64,000 nucleotides of DNA from Todiramphus chloris collaris. Its lineage: Eukaryota > Chordata > Aves > Coraciiformes > Alcedinidae. Location: contig JANVCC010000120.1 in assembly GCA_025345505.1 (NCBI GenBank), positions 634,308 through 698,307 of the forward strand. The letters are read 5' to 3'. A model generated the notes under the pieces. The model was not told the origin of the DNA, made no database searches, and saw only the letters and a list, made by a program, of their open reading frames with translations. Position numbers and translations under genes: made by a program. The number at the start of each line of letters is the position of its first letter. The first letter of the stretch is position 1. This document shows, piece by piece, positions 12,695 to 25,000 of this stretch.

Positions 12695-13737
12695 CAGATC
12701 TCACTAGTTCACGGCATGGCTTTGCCACTCACTGGGACCTGGTTCAAGACCAGTTCTGGTGTTTACTGGCCACTGTGTAGACCTGCCCCATACTCCTCCT
12801 TTAATCATCTGTTTCACCAAACACCCAGCCCCATGGGCTGTTGATTAAACACTAGACCATGGGTGGCCAAGGAGTTAGGGCACATAGCCCGAGGGATTTT
12901 CCGGCTGGATCATGGTCTCAGCTTGGACCTGGAGATGGTTACTTACATGGCAGATTCTGGGAGAGTTGTCTCACTGCTATGAGATCTGCACTGCAATCAT
13001 CTCCTGCCCAATGGAGTCATAAGGAAATAAGGACAGTACAGCAGCCTCTTCACTTCTACACTCATAAGGGTTTAATTCTTGGTTCCTGGGTCTTGTATGG
13101 GATGAAGGGGAAATTCTAGTTGTATCTGCTCAGCAGTGGTAATTTGTGTCTGAGGAATGATCTGGCAAGAAGGGCAAAAAGGTCCGACTGCAGAAGGGGT
13201 TAAACTGACTGGAAGCAGGAATGCCAGAGACAGAACAGATGCCTTGCAAGAAACTGGTGCTGGTGCAATCTGCTTGTGATGCAGCTTTGCAGCCTCCATG
13301 CAGAACTGCATATTGTGGTAGGACTCTGCCCAATGCATTGCTCATTAATTGTTTATTTTATATTTAATCACAAATATGTATTTAACTCGCCTCAAGGGGT
13401 ATGACAGAAATTCCCCTGAGGGACATTTGCCTACCTAAAGAGTAGTCAGTCTGGATTTGTGCTGGCACCAGTTCCAGTGCCCAAGAGCTTGGCTGGCACG
13501 TTAGTGAGGGCAAGAGCCTGCCAGATAAGGAGCCATCCCACTTCCACAGTGCATCATACCTTGCAAACACTCCTCTTACATATGCACCCCTCACCAACTT
13601 TCCTCCTTTGAGGCATGTCTGGAAACACCAGCTATCCTTGCTTGCTTATAAGTGAGTCGTTCCTCTGCCTACTCCTCATCACAGCAGAGTTGGCCAAGAA
13701 TAAGTCTTGTTCGGTATAGCCATGGTTTCAGGATGTG
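12695..13737. other. Non-coding DNA, nothing recognised
   Basis: Unique sequence up to the CR1 at 13738; no supported feature. Confidence 0.6.
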
Positions 13738-13963
13738 TTGAAGTTTCAAACTGGACATTAGGAAGCATTTCTTTACAGAGAGGGTGGTCAAAGACTGGAA
13801 CAGGCTTCCTAGGGAGGTGGTTGATGCCCCAAGACTGTAAGTGTTAAAGAGGCATTTGGACAATGCCCTTAATAACACACCTTAACTTTTTGTCAGGCCC
13901 AAAGTAGTCAAATGGATGGACCAGATTGTCAGTGTAGGTCCCTTCCAACCAAAATTCTTCTCT
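13738..13963 (+). mobile_element. CR1 LINE 3' fragment of the ATTCC-tail type
   Basis: Seen: ttgaagtttcaaactggaca near 13738, then ttaggaagcatttctttaca, gactggaacaggcttcctag, and the block tggacaatgcccttaataac (about 13858-13877). It ends at gtaggtcccttccaacc. This is the 3' end of a CR1 lineage whose tail is a pentanucleotide (ATTCC/ATTCT) instead of the octamer. The tail follows directly and has expanded (separate entry). The left boundary is approximate. Confidence 0.85.
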
Positions 13964-14097
13964 TCTTCTCTTCTCTTCTCTTCTCTTCTCTTCTCTTCTC
14001 TTCTCTTCTCTTCTCTTCTCTTCTCTTCTCTTCTCTTCTCTTCTCTTCTCTTCATTCTATTCCATTCTCCTATCCTATTCCATTCCATCCCATTCCA
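13955..14097 (+). repeat. TTCTC microsatellite grown from a CR1 tail
   Basis: A pure run of about 17 TTCTC units spans 13966-14050. It is preceded by an imperfect TTC/TTCTC start and followed by degenerate ATTCC/ATTCT units to about 14097. It follows the CR1 end at 13963 without a gap, so it derives from the element's pentanucleotide tail. The strand is pure pyrimidine over the run. Long frames here (SLLFS repeats) are repeat artefacts. Confidence 0.95.
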
Positions 14098-17000
14098 GTA
14101 CGCTTTTCTGAGGTTTAAGAATGTCTGGAATCTGCAGAGAGCTGGTCATTGGACTCCATATAAAGAGGTTACACTTAAAGAAAAAAAAAGGAGAAAAAAT
14201 TAAGGCCAGAGGAATGTCTTGCAAGACTGAAAGACCCTGATCCTTTTATTGCTCAGACTGAGGACCTGGTGATAGAGCTTCTCATCTCAGCTTCACACTC
14301 CCTTTCCCCTGTATCCATAGCTGTGGAAGGCACCATCATTATCTCCCTCTGACCAAACTGTCTAGTCCAGCTTCAGGGTCAATACAGGGAACATGTTTGG
14401 GGCACAGTTCACCTTCCTGATGGGTAAATCAGAACCAGATGGGTCACTTCTACTTTTTTGTCTCCAGTGTTTACAAAGGTTGCTGGTGATGAGTAGCTCA
14501 CGTGGGATTTATGCCTTTTAGCAGTTTTGCAGGGGAGATGAGATGATTCCACTTCAGTTTTGGGCTCTGGCATATTATTTCCACTTCATATCTCACTTCA
14601 CTTTGAGGAAAGCTGTTCCTGTTGCCTGGGGCAGGCAGATCTCTTTTTCTGCTTCCATGCTGGAACAAGAGGACTTCCCAAAATAATAAGAGAAGTAGGA
14701 TATTATGGGGGGGATTGGGGGGAGGATGTGCTCATGTAAGGTGGAGACTTAGGAAAACCATTTACATGCCTCCCACAGAACCGATGTTTTTACAATGGTA
14801 AAATCATCAGCATCTAGAGCTGCTGAGACATTTCAAGTGAAAAATCTGCCCTGAACTGAAGGCAACAGACTATTCATGAGCAAAGAGAAGAGAAACAGTG
14901 AAAATAAACTACTACAAAAAACATTTTGGCGCAACATGAGTGGAAACCTTTAGACTGCCAGGAAGGGCAAATGCTGGAGAAATTGTCTGGGAAAAATCTT
15001 GCTACTCCAGCATAAGAAGATTTTAAAACCAGGTCAGACATGTTCCTGTCACAAGTGACAGAAGCACGGCTGTGCTGGGAAGGATATTAGCTGACATCTT
15101 GTGATGTGTCCCAGCCCTGGTTTTTATCATCCATTCACCTTTTTATGGACACATTGTGTAAGCAGCTTGTAATCATTTTGTAACTAATACAGCCCCATCT
15201 TCTTCCTCCTCCAGCACTCACAGTCACTAAGCTCCTATAATGCAGACTTATGCATAAGTCCTCTGTGAGTTACTATGGGGCATATCTCCTAGAACAAAGA
15301 TGTCACTAATGAAACTCAAAACGTATTGAAGTAAGAACTGAGCATCTGTCCATTTACCTGTGGCATTCATGAGGCTGGGATGAGCAATTTAAGGACCTTT
15401 GAAATCTTATCAGTGATTTCTAGAACAACAGGTATATACACAATGCCAATGGTTAACGCCAATGGGAAAGTTTGGGCCCCTGTTAAATTGTTTCTTTGCT
15501 CAACAGTTCTAGTCAAACACTTGAGTTACGGACCAAGAAGAGGCTGATGGTGGGTGCTGAGCATCAGCATATGCATCAGCGTATGTGTGTGAGAACATAT
15601 GAAGAAGGCGCTGGATCTTGTGATCCTTCAAAGCAGATGAGATGGTGGTGAAGACCAGGCATGTTGACACCACAGGTCAGGAAACAGTTTATTTGTATGC
15701 AGCATGCACCCTGGTACTCAGGCTCAAGCTGGCTGTGAAGTCCCGTGCTCGTGCTGCAGCATGTGTGCACCTGTCATTCCTGACCGCAGTGCACTAAGCC
15801 CAATGCCATGGGGTTGTTCTTGGCCTGCAGTTCCTGACTCGATGGCTGAGATACTCTGCATAGGCAAAGGCAGTGGAGTTCCTCTCACTAGCAGCTCTTG
15901 AACTTTTCCATTTGCTGCCTTTTATGCTTTCACATCAGCAAATTCCCTCGGAGAAAAACAATGTCTAGAAGAAGGCAGCTGTGGCCAAACAGCTGATGGC
16001 TGCTGACCTGAAGGGAGAAAGTCGTACCATTACAGACTCTGAGGAGGGAAAATTAGTTGCTTCCTTCCCCCTCGTGCTGCTCACAGGCAGCAGATAGATC
16101 TGGGTGTGTGGTTATGGGAGCTTTATAGTCTAGATGATCTGGCGTTAATATTTGCAAGACATGAGGTGTCATGGGAATGCCAGGACAGGATTTGTGTTAG
16201 GAGGGTGTATTTCAGGACACATGGACACTGTGGTAGAGGGACCTTTCTGGCTGATGGATATAATCTTTGCTACACTGATAACAGTGGCTGTCTGTGAGAC
16301 TACCGTAACACATCTTGACCTCAGAGCCTTCCTGCTCACTACATGAGGAATGTGCTTGGCCAAGTGACTCAACCACAGCACTAACTTTAGGACCTTCCAA
16401 ATCCTCCCATGGTGCCTTACTGGGCAAGAGCCCTGCTACCTCTGCAGCCCCACTCCTCCCTGGCAGTGTCCACACATTGATCATTCAGGGGCCACCTGGC
16501 AGCTTGCCTTTGGGCTCTGGTCAGAGAAATCAGGCACCAGGGTAATTTTCAATGGAAAGGCCACTCATTTCTAGAGTTATTCTGGGTTCACTGACTGTTT
16601 CATGTCTTCTCTGTCTGCTCCCATTAGTACTGGCTGGAGGACTCACACACGTTCATGAGGAAAGTTTCTGACTCTCAGGATGACACCCGAGGATGATGAG
16701 GGCATTGCAACCACTCGTGTGTATTTCTCACCAAAGGGGCTGTAATTCTGCCAGGCGAGAGAGAAGCACCTGCAGCTGCAAGCTGCCTCTGGCTCTGGAG
16801 AGATGCCTTCCCACTGCTGTTGCTGAAATTCCTAAAAGAAATGGCAATTCAGTTTCTGCTACACCTACCTCGATCTCTGGATTTTGTTCTTTGCCATTAT
16901 GGTTACACCAGGCATGACGCTGGCCCATAACAGTTCCGTAACCCCCTGACAGCAACAACACTAATTTGGTGGGAAATGCCTGGAGACACTCTCTGTTCTC

Positions 17001-20000
17001 TTTGGGACATTTATGGAAGGAGCAAGCAGGTTAAGCTCTGCTGATCTGAGGAGTTAGAGAAGCAAAGATATCCTGCTTTTCTGTAATGCTTTTCTGGTGT
17101 CCCAGTTCTGTAAACATCCTCTCACCAGGGCCTAAATCAGTCTGTCACGTGTCACTGCTCCATCTCCTGTTATAGCCCCATGGAAAAAAAGAGTGCTGCA
17201 GACCACAGGAAATCGCTCCAGTCACGCTGCCAAGGAGAAACTTGGACAAGGCTGTTGTTGACACCCATGTGAATGGGCACCATGGCACAGGGTGGGTGCA
17301 AAGAGATGTATCTCCTTGAGTCTGTGCTCTCCTTTGTCCCCGAGTGAAGGCAGATCAGGCCCAGCTAGTTACCGTACCTGGAACTGTTTAAATGTCTCTT
17401 AAATAAGAAAAACAGAACAGAAACCATCCTTCCTGTTGGACTCTGGGTGATGGGCAGGCAGCTGCTGTTTGATAAAGCCCAGCTTTCCAACACAACCCAA
17501 ATAAACAGGAGCCAGACCCACAGACAGTGAGCACGTCTCCCTGCAGGTACCAGCATGGCACAGGCAGATGGCCAAGGCTGTCTGAGGCCTGAGGGATTGC
17601 CAGGGCTACAGCTTTCCAGTGGGATGTCTGAGGGCAGGAGGCTGCACGGTAAATGGAGAGCATGGTGCAGTAGGAAGGGGTAGGACCTACAAGTGGATAC
17701 TCAGGTTTCTCCCCACAAAGCCACTTGTGGATGCTAATCTGAGCCTCTTCTTTATTTTCAGTTCAGCTGAAGTAGACAAAAGCTTGAAAGCACAGACAAG
17801 GTCAGAGTGCAGTAGGCAAAATAGGATCCAACATGTCTTTTTGACGCTTAAAAGTCTTTATTTTTATCTGATTTCATACTTTTGAGGCTTGATAGTGGCT
17901 GGCAACACTGATACTCATTGCTAAAGAAACCAGCCATCCCGTGTTCTTACAAAAGGAATCCTGGAGGAGCACACTTGCCCAAAATCCAAGCAACATCAAC
18001 AAAGTTGTTACAAAAGCAGATTCAGACCCTCTCACTGTTCTGGGAAAAAACCCAACCCATCACTTGTTTACAGTTTCACAGTTACATGCTAGAAATCCAA
18101 CTCTTTTCTTCACTCCTTTTTTGTTTAAAAAGCCCACAAAAGCAGCAGCAATTACAGGAGGGCTGTATCTGAGAAACCCTTAACTCAGAGCGTGGAAATT
18201 TACTGTGCAATCACTGCAACACAGGGAGAATGCTCTTCCTTCCTAATTCCTTACAGCTCTCGTACCGTAGGATTACTGCTGTTAACAATAGCGCATAAAA
18301 CACTCAGGAAGAAGTGTAAGTTTTCTGGTGCTGGGTGTTGTGATGTCCCACCCTGCAAACACAGCTGCCGATCCTGCTGCTTTACCTACACGTTTCTTTG
18401 CTGGATCGTTAGGATGGAGCCTGATGGCAACTTTGGAGTGTGTTGCTCCACCAGACATTTGATGTCGTCTCACTGAAAGCCCAAAACTGAAACAGGAATA
18501 TGAAGATGTTCGCAAGAGGCTCACACTTGTGCTTATGTGAAATTAAAGCTTGGGTTTGTGAAAAGGGAAAAAAACCCAAGGCAGAGTATATTTGATTTAT
18601 GAGGCAGAATGAAACCTAGGACATCTGAAATGCTGGAGAAGATGTCATTTGGGTTCTCATTGCCTAAGACAGTCCTGTGGTTAATAAGTGATCCTAGGAA
18701 AAGAAACAGCTCGGGTACCTGAATGCATGTCTTCTGCACCATGCACACGGTCCTTCTCCTGGCCTGACGAACATTTAATTACATACTCAGGATGAAGATG
18801 GTTGTTTCTGCAGCCTGTGCTTGGGACATGCACCAGGAGTGAGGAGTGGAGCCAAGATTCTGACTCTGCTCAAACAAAGACGGTGCTTGATTCTGCTCTC
18901 CATGCCTACCCATGAAAAGGCTCTGTCAAACCAGGCACTTTCTCTGCCAGAAGTTTTGATAAAATTGTTTCTTGGGAACACGCCTGGCCAATCTGCAGTT
19001 TGCGCTTGATTCCCCTGGATATTCGAACAATTCAGCTACTGACAGGATGTTTGCTGGAAAGGAGTTCAGTGGTTCTGCAGAAAGCACTTTGGCACCCTCC
19101 CAGCGAAGGAGTAGGAGCGTATCAGGTAGCTCATCTGAGCAACCAGGCTGAGGAACACGGCAGCACAGCAAAATACTTGTCTTTGGAGCATCAGAAAAAA
19201 TGGGTGCAAATGGTCACAATGAGGGAGCAGGGGGAGAGAGCTTCCCAGCGCAAAACTCCTGAGCAAATGGGAGTGCAGACACCTGGAAGAGAAACTCAGG
19301 CTGCGGGTGCTCCTGCCCAGACTGAAAGAGGGACCCAGCCTTCCAGGGAGAGGTGGGGGGATGCGCTAAGGGTCTTGCTTCAAACTTACAAAGACTCCTG
19401 GTCTGCATGAGCCTCTGGGGAGCTCAGCCATCCTGTGTGGACACAGGGCATCAGGGAAAGGTTTCCTTGGGAACAGAGAGCTTCTTTCTGTGAAGAATCT
19501 CCTCCCAGATGCTTTGCTTTAGGAAGGGGCATGTGCCCAGGGGCAGAGCTTTCCCTGGGGCTGTTTCGTGCAGGGCTGGAGCTGGCCGTGCTGTCCCATT
19601 TGTGCAGCTCAGTCCTGCCATGCACTGGCAAGCCAAGAGCTCCTCAGCTTTGCAGTGGGATGGGATATAACCTTCAAACGACCTTGCTGGGAGCTGTACT
19701 GCCACTGCCATCAGCAGTAGGAAGAACAACAAAACTAGAGCTCCTGAAGCTTCCTAAGTGCCACGGCCCTGTATTTCCCACATGGGCACAAAACCTCTGT
19801 CTTTCCGCCTTATTAGCACTGGAAATCATGGTCGGGATTTTAAGAAAACCAGGCAGGAAAATACCACCGGTGCTGAGGAGATGTTCAACCAATAGCAGAG
19901 ATTTTCAGGGACATGTGCAGCGTTACCAGTGACTTTCATGCTGCAGGTGGCCTAACCTCATCCCTTCCCCCACACGAAATCTGCTGCAATTGTCTCCCAA

Positions 20001-20425
20001 ACAGGCAGAACCAAGGGATGCTCTTTGCCTCTGCCCATGCTGGCCTGAGGTCAGAAGCTGCAATGGGAAGCAGTTTGCTGTCCCAGCCCTGGTTTAGGGG
20101 ACAGCCCGTGCTCCTACTTTCAGCCCCTTTTAGCACATGTCCCAGTGCAACATCATTTTGCTCTCCCACGTCATTTCAGCACAAGCAGTGCTTTCTCCCC
20201 TAGCTTTTCTCCCCTCTCCCGCTCACACAGCCTTCTCACAAGCACTGGCCAGACAGGGATGCACCCAAACCCAGATCCTCTGCAGCAGCTGGACTGTAGC
20301 TGTAGGGCAGCGTCGGAGGGGAAAACCCGCTGTGCTGCCTCGTGTCCCTAAGGCAGGCTGGGGCAGGAGCAAGGCACTGCCCGTAAGATCTGTGCAATGA
20401 AAGCTGCAGGTCTCTGCTGGTGGGC
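14098..20425. other. Non-coding DNA, nothing recognised
   Basis: A 6.3-kb stretch of unique sequence. G runs occur at 14707-14726. Frames up to about 136 codons (for example 19000-19410) show no domain. No repeat recognised. Confidence 0.55.
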
Positions 20426-20508
20426 TGGGACTGGTAGAGTTAGATAACGGTTTGACCTGATGATCGTAAAGGTCTTTTCCAACCGTAGCAATTCTGTGTT
20501 TCTGTGAC
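20426..20508 (+). mobile_element. CR1 LINE 3' terminus, very short
   Basis: Seen: gactggtagagttagataac, then cctgatgatcgtaaaggtct and tttccaaccgtagcaattct, ending in a degraded gtgtttctgtga. This is the last 80 or so bases of a CR1 3' untranslated region (family form: gatgatctttaaggtcccttccaacc followed by the octamer tail). The mutated tail suggests an old copy. Confidence 0.8.
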
Positions 20509-23500
20509 TGCACAGCACACATTAGCTCAGGGCAGTGGGAGCTCAAGGACTGAGCACACTGGGACAACGCTTCAGCCGGCTGCAGCTGCCTGGTGCTGCT
20601 CGGTTAAGTATGGGCAAGCCACTGCCTCCTCCTGGCACACCCTGCTCCAGCCGGTAAATCTCGGGATGACAAAGGCTTGCACCGCAGGGATCTGGGCTGA
20701 AAGGCCTCTGTGGCCATTGGGCATACTCCCAGGTCTCGCTGTGATTGCAGGTCCCTGGCATGATTTTGGGTCAAGCCAGCTAGTGATTTCAAAAACGATC
20801 CTGGGAAAAGCTAAAGGGCAACATGGACTTGATATTATTGCCCTGTTCACTTGGATGCATCCATCCTGGCTTGCAGGATAAGAAAGTTTAATAGACTGTT
20901 CTGTATCAGTGGCCTCAGGTCCAGGAAGCAGTTCCAGGCAAATTTAAATTACTAGTACAGATGCAAGCACTCTGGCTGCTGGTAAATCTCTGTGCGTCGT
21001 CTTCTGGGCAGAGAAGCAGACGTCAGGTTGTGAGTGGGGTGAGGGAGGGTCAGGGCTCCCCAGTGAGGCCCTTTTCTGTCCAGCTGGGCATTTCAAAGGC
21101 TGTTTTCTGCCCAGTTTCTCATCACCTGCCAGCAGGAGCACTGTGGCGTGCCAGGGTTACACAATCCTGCACCACGGCGTAAGCTTTCCCATCCGTTCTT
21201 TGGACAAAAGACGCAGACAGTTCTTAGAATACCTGAATGCACAATTCCTTTCATAACCATCTCAAAAATGCATCCCGGGTGCAAGGAGCGAATGTCCCAG
21301 GGCAGCATGAAACGAGCCAAGAGAGGCTGAAGGGAACAGGCTGGAGCTGGAGCCTGGGATCAGTTTTCATCTTGCCAGGCTTTTTTTGTTACCCTCCCTG
21401 TTCCCTTTCATCAGATCACACAGTCTCTCCCAGCGTAACCTTGAGGGTGCTGTGGGGGAGGAGGAAGACATGTCAAAATTCGTGCAGCAGGGAAAATGCT
21501 GAATTTGGACAGTTCCAGCAAGCCACTGTCCTGGGGCAATCCGTGACAGCGGAGATTCGGGGGAGGCAGACCTGAAGGGGAGAAGCTGGAGAATTTGGGG
21601 CCCAGGAAGGTCTGCCTCCCCGTGCTGAATTATTCTGCAGACTCATCAAAACCCTCCTGCTGCAAAGAGCTGCCCGGAGTCCCACAGCCCTTCAGCGAAT
21701 TAACTCCGTGTTACCCTGAAACAAAAGCGCTGACCGTGACTCTGCGGGGTGGGAGGCAGCGGCAGAGTGGAGGGGGTTGTGTTATGAGGCAATGATCGAT
21801 CCCAGATAGCGCTGCGGGAAGGAGAAGGGACCTGCCTTTGTTCCTGTTCCTCTGGGGTTTCTGTGCCTGGCACTTACCCCTGCTTCAGGGAACTGCACAC
21901 GGTGATTCGCAGCCGACAGCCACCAGCTGACACGCTGGGCCTGATCCTGTCACTCATTTCAAGGGGGGTAAATGGGGAAAGACTCTGCTGGAACCAAGCG
22001 GTGCTGCTGGAGGGATGCTGGCAATCCAGCTGCCCCTGCCCCCGGCAGCCCCGAGTCCCATCCTTGGGGGTGGATGGGCTCTGTCAGTCCCGATCCAGGC
22101 AGTTTCTGGGTGCCTGTCCATGGCCCATCAGCAGCTGGAGTGGACTTTAAAACACGCTCCCTGGCCCATCTTCTGCCTGCCTAGGCCATGCCACAGAAGC
22201 AGCAGCAGAACAAAGGAGGGGGCTGTTGACCTTAGCACAGGGGCTGTGAGTGAATTATGGGCACGTTAGGGCTCATGCCCAAGCGAGGAGAACCAGTTCT
22301 GCCACAGTGAAGGGTAAAGGGTGTGGATCAGAAGCTGGAAAACCCCCAGACACAGGAAAATAAAGATATGAGGCACCAAAATTTTCTTTAAAACACTCAG
22401 TGTGACTCAGAGGCACAGGAAGACTGAGCCTGGGAGAGGAGGAGCAGGTCATAAGCTGCAGAGCATGGTTTGCCCAGGGGAAAGGGAACATTCTGCAGGT
22501 GATTAGGATAACCTGTCCTTGAGCATCATCCAGGAGAGCCATCAGGGACACTAACTAGCAGAGAGATCCTGGGTAGCTGGGCTGGACTTCCAAACAGCCA
22601 GGGCTGGGACTGTGCCCTTACAAAGTCACTCAACAGTCTTGGATTGAAAGTGCAGTGTCACAGCAAGCCTTAACCCTGTCCTGGCCATGGGCTGCTCTGC
22701 TTTCACTGAGGTTTCTTGTCTGCTTGGCCTGGTTCCTTGATGACTGGGTTGGGAAAGGGCAGTCCTTTGGTGGATATTTTCTATTGTGAAACTCAGCATT
22801 TCCTTTTTCTTTTTTTTTCTTTAAATGTTCCTCTAAAGCACTTAAGCTCCAAGAAATCATTAATTGCAGAAGAAAACGTTTGTATGAAAATTTCCAGCAA
22901 GATTGATGACATGGCAAAGGTCTTGGCAGCACAGCCAACCTTTGCAATTGAACAGCTATACTCAGCCTGTCTCACTTCTTCCAGGACTGAATCAAAAGGT
23001 CACTGAGATAACCAAGCATTCAGCCCTCAGCTTCCCCAGGAACTGCATCAGGCTGTGCAGCTACTTGGAGGCTGAGGAGGTACCGGATCACTTTTGGTCA
23101 AGCACGTCTTTGCAATCAAAGTTTATAGAGGCTTCTTGGTAGGATGGGTAGGAGAAACACAGCGACCAGGAAGCAACTGCCAAAACTGCCAGTGATTAAA
23201 ATGCAATAAAATGTTTGCCTTCTGCTGCTGAGCAAGAAGTGTGGCATGTGTTTTGCTGAGGTAGCAGAAGTGGTTGTGTTCACTGAATGAGCAGCTAATG
23301 AAAAGCATTTCAAGCAGGAAGCAACGCTGATGAAGATTACAAGCCTGCTTAGATCTTGGAGAATTAAATAGCCTGGGCTGGATACTCCTGTTTTACACCT
23401 GATTTTGCATTGATTAAAGAGGATTTACTCTGCTCTACACCCGAGTGGAAAGAGTAGGAGCACCCCTCTGTGCCAGAAGCTGCTCGGGAGCATCCCCCTG

Positions 23501-24331
23501 CCAGGGATACCTGTCAGCAGAACAAATTCTTTCTGCAGCCCTGGACAGGGCAGCTCAAGCAGATCGCAGCCCAGAGTGAAATTAATCTGGCAGCAGCCAT
23601 TTGTGCTGAAGCCAATCCCATGGGAGCAGCCACCGAGCGATGAGAGCTTCCGATCCTGCTAATTGCTCCTGGGTGTCAGACTTGCAGGGCTGCAAACAGT
23701 GCTGGATCAGCTAAAGGGATGTCTGGATCTACATCCTCTTTATTTGGGTGCTCTGTGTCCTCCTCCCCTCCTGTAGCTGTTCTTAGCCAATGTCCATGGT
23801 CAGGCATGGGTTCATGTTGTCCTCAGACACTGTGGTCATAGGAAGAGGCAGCAGTTCCTGCCCTGGGGAAGGAAAACAGCAAATGAGTCAAGATAGTTGT
23901 AGGATGTGGGACGGGACCAGGGGCAGGCGCTGCAGGGAAGGCCAGGATGGTAGCACTCTTCTGGGGGTAGGGGAGTATGTGATGCTCACTCTGCTGATCT
24001 CTATTCATCCCTGATATCAATTGTCTTCTCCGGATATAGAATTGAGCTACCAGCATGTGACAACGTGTGATGTGTGAACAGTCACTGTTTCTCAAATTGT
24101 GTGATATACAAAGTGCTGATAAAACTTGGAAAATTCATAAGGCCGTGTTTGGGTTGGTGAAGGAAACAGGGAAGTACATTGGAACTGCCTGTGTTTGGTA
24201 CCCTCATGTGAATCTCTGAAAACAAAGAGAGGAGTCAGATTGGTGGGCAGATTCAGCTTCTCCTAACCATCCAAGAGATGATAGACTTCTGGCAGAACAA
24301 AAAGCCTTTCAAGGTTTGCCCTTGAAGTTAA
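20509..24331. other. Unique DNA upstream of the HSFY-like locus
   Basis: I looked here for 5' exons or a promoter of the HSFY-like locus and found none that I can support. A short same-frame peptide starts at an ATG at 24278 but meets stops at 24323 and 24329. Confidence 0.5.
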
Positions 24332-24730
24332 TCCTGGGCTCCCATCATACATTATTATTTCTGGGAAGAGAGCTGCTCCAAAACCAACCTGCCTTCAGCC
24401 CGCTCCTTCCTCAAGAAGCTCTGGAAGACCATCATAAGCCATCATTTCCAGTCAGTCTGGTGGGGCAATGATGGAAACTGCATAGTGATTGCAGGAAAAC
24501 ACTTTAGAAAGGAAATGCTGGTGAGGAAGGGACACCAGAAAATCTTTGAAAGTGAGTCTGTGAGAGGCTTCATTCTCCAACTTAACCTCCATGGCTTCTG
24601 CAAAATGGAAAGGGATTCTTCCATATCTGCCACCACTGAGGAGTTACAGGCAATGGCAACACAAAAGACCCTACACTTCTTTGCTCCCAGTTGCTCAAAA
24701 CAAAAGGGTGATTACTTAACAAAACCCTAA
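24332..24730 (+). pseudogene. HSFY-like: HSFY-type heat-shock factor DNA-binding domain (partial or decayed gene)
   Basis: Seen: one frame is open from 24332 to the stop at 24728-24730. It holds a near-complete heat-shock-factor DNA-binding domain. FLKKLWKTI starts at 24407 and matches the family F-x-x-K-L-W opening. Then come SVWWGNDGNCIVI at about 24452-24490, KHFRKEM, QKIFESESV, and the recognition-helix region FILQLNLHGFCK at 24569-24604, where the family reads SFVRQLNxYGFxK. The Trp-Trp and N-G-x-C-I-V-I pattern points to the HSFY/HSFX branch rather than HSF1-4. Known: HSF domains are winged helix-turn-helix folds that bind nGAAn repeats in the nucleus; HSFY proteins are testis-associated. 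Odd: the recognition-helix Arg is Leu (24575-24577) and the Tyr is His (24590-24592). No in-frame ATG lies between the upstream stop (24329-24331) and the domain, so a working gene would need a spliced 5' exon. An AG at 24397-24398 after a modest pyrimidine tract could be its acceptor. Family assignment is strong; gene versus pseudogene is unresolved. Confidence 0.85.
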
Positions 24731-24845
24731 CATTTTATTCAGCTGAAACTTGAGGTTTAAAATGCCCCAGAGGGTCCTTTTTAATGACCGTGTTTGTCTT
24801 TGCTGAAACAAATTTTCAGATATCTGTCTTTCTCCTCCTTGCAAG

Positions 24846-25000
24846 GATGGCAAGTGATGCCTCTCCTTTGTATTTTGGAGCTGCTCTTCTACTACAGCCC
24901 TTTTCTTAAGAGAGTTTACCCCAAACTCCTCCTGATGTGTATGCAAAGTGCTGGTGAAAGAAAGGGAGACCTGGCTGCATCCCCACTGGCACCAAGTTGA
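24846..25000 (+). pseudogene. HSFY-like: C-terminal part of the HSFY-like DNA-binding domain
   Basis: Seen: in the same frame as the upstream domain, LLFYYSPFLKRVYPKLLL (about 24878-24931) matches the end of HSFY-type domains, where an F-Y-Y-x-P-x-F-K-R-x-Y-P-x-L-L motif follows the helix-turn-helix. The same part in HSF1 is the F-x-H-P-x-F-x-R-G segment. Two stops (24728-24730 and 24758-24760) separate it from the first block. A 138-nt intron from 24708 (GTGATT) to 24845 (CTCCTTGCAAG) would remove both and join phase 1 to phase 1, keeping the frame. If the acceptor at 24397-24398 is also used, the middle exon is 309 nt, exactly 103 codons. These are inferred splice sites. The frame ends at a TGA at 24998-25000. 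Compared with human HSFY, the spacer between the two blocks would be some tens of residues longer even after splicing, so the donor may lie further upstream. Confidence 0.75.

Noticed and set aside
13882-14203. Frames encoding KRREE or SLLFS repeats
   Set aside because: Direct translation of the TTCTC microsatellite on either strand.
14924-14940. TTTTGGCGCAACATGAG, similar to a retroviral primer-binding site
   Set aside because: Two bases are missing compared with the usual TGGCGCCCAAC start, and no LTR could be delimited upstream nor gag downstream.
17109-17120. TGTAAACATCCT, identical to the 5' end of miR-30
   Set aside because: The rest of the mature sequence does not match and no complementary arm follows within hairpin distance; a 12-base match is expected by chance.
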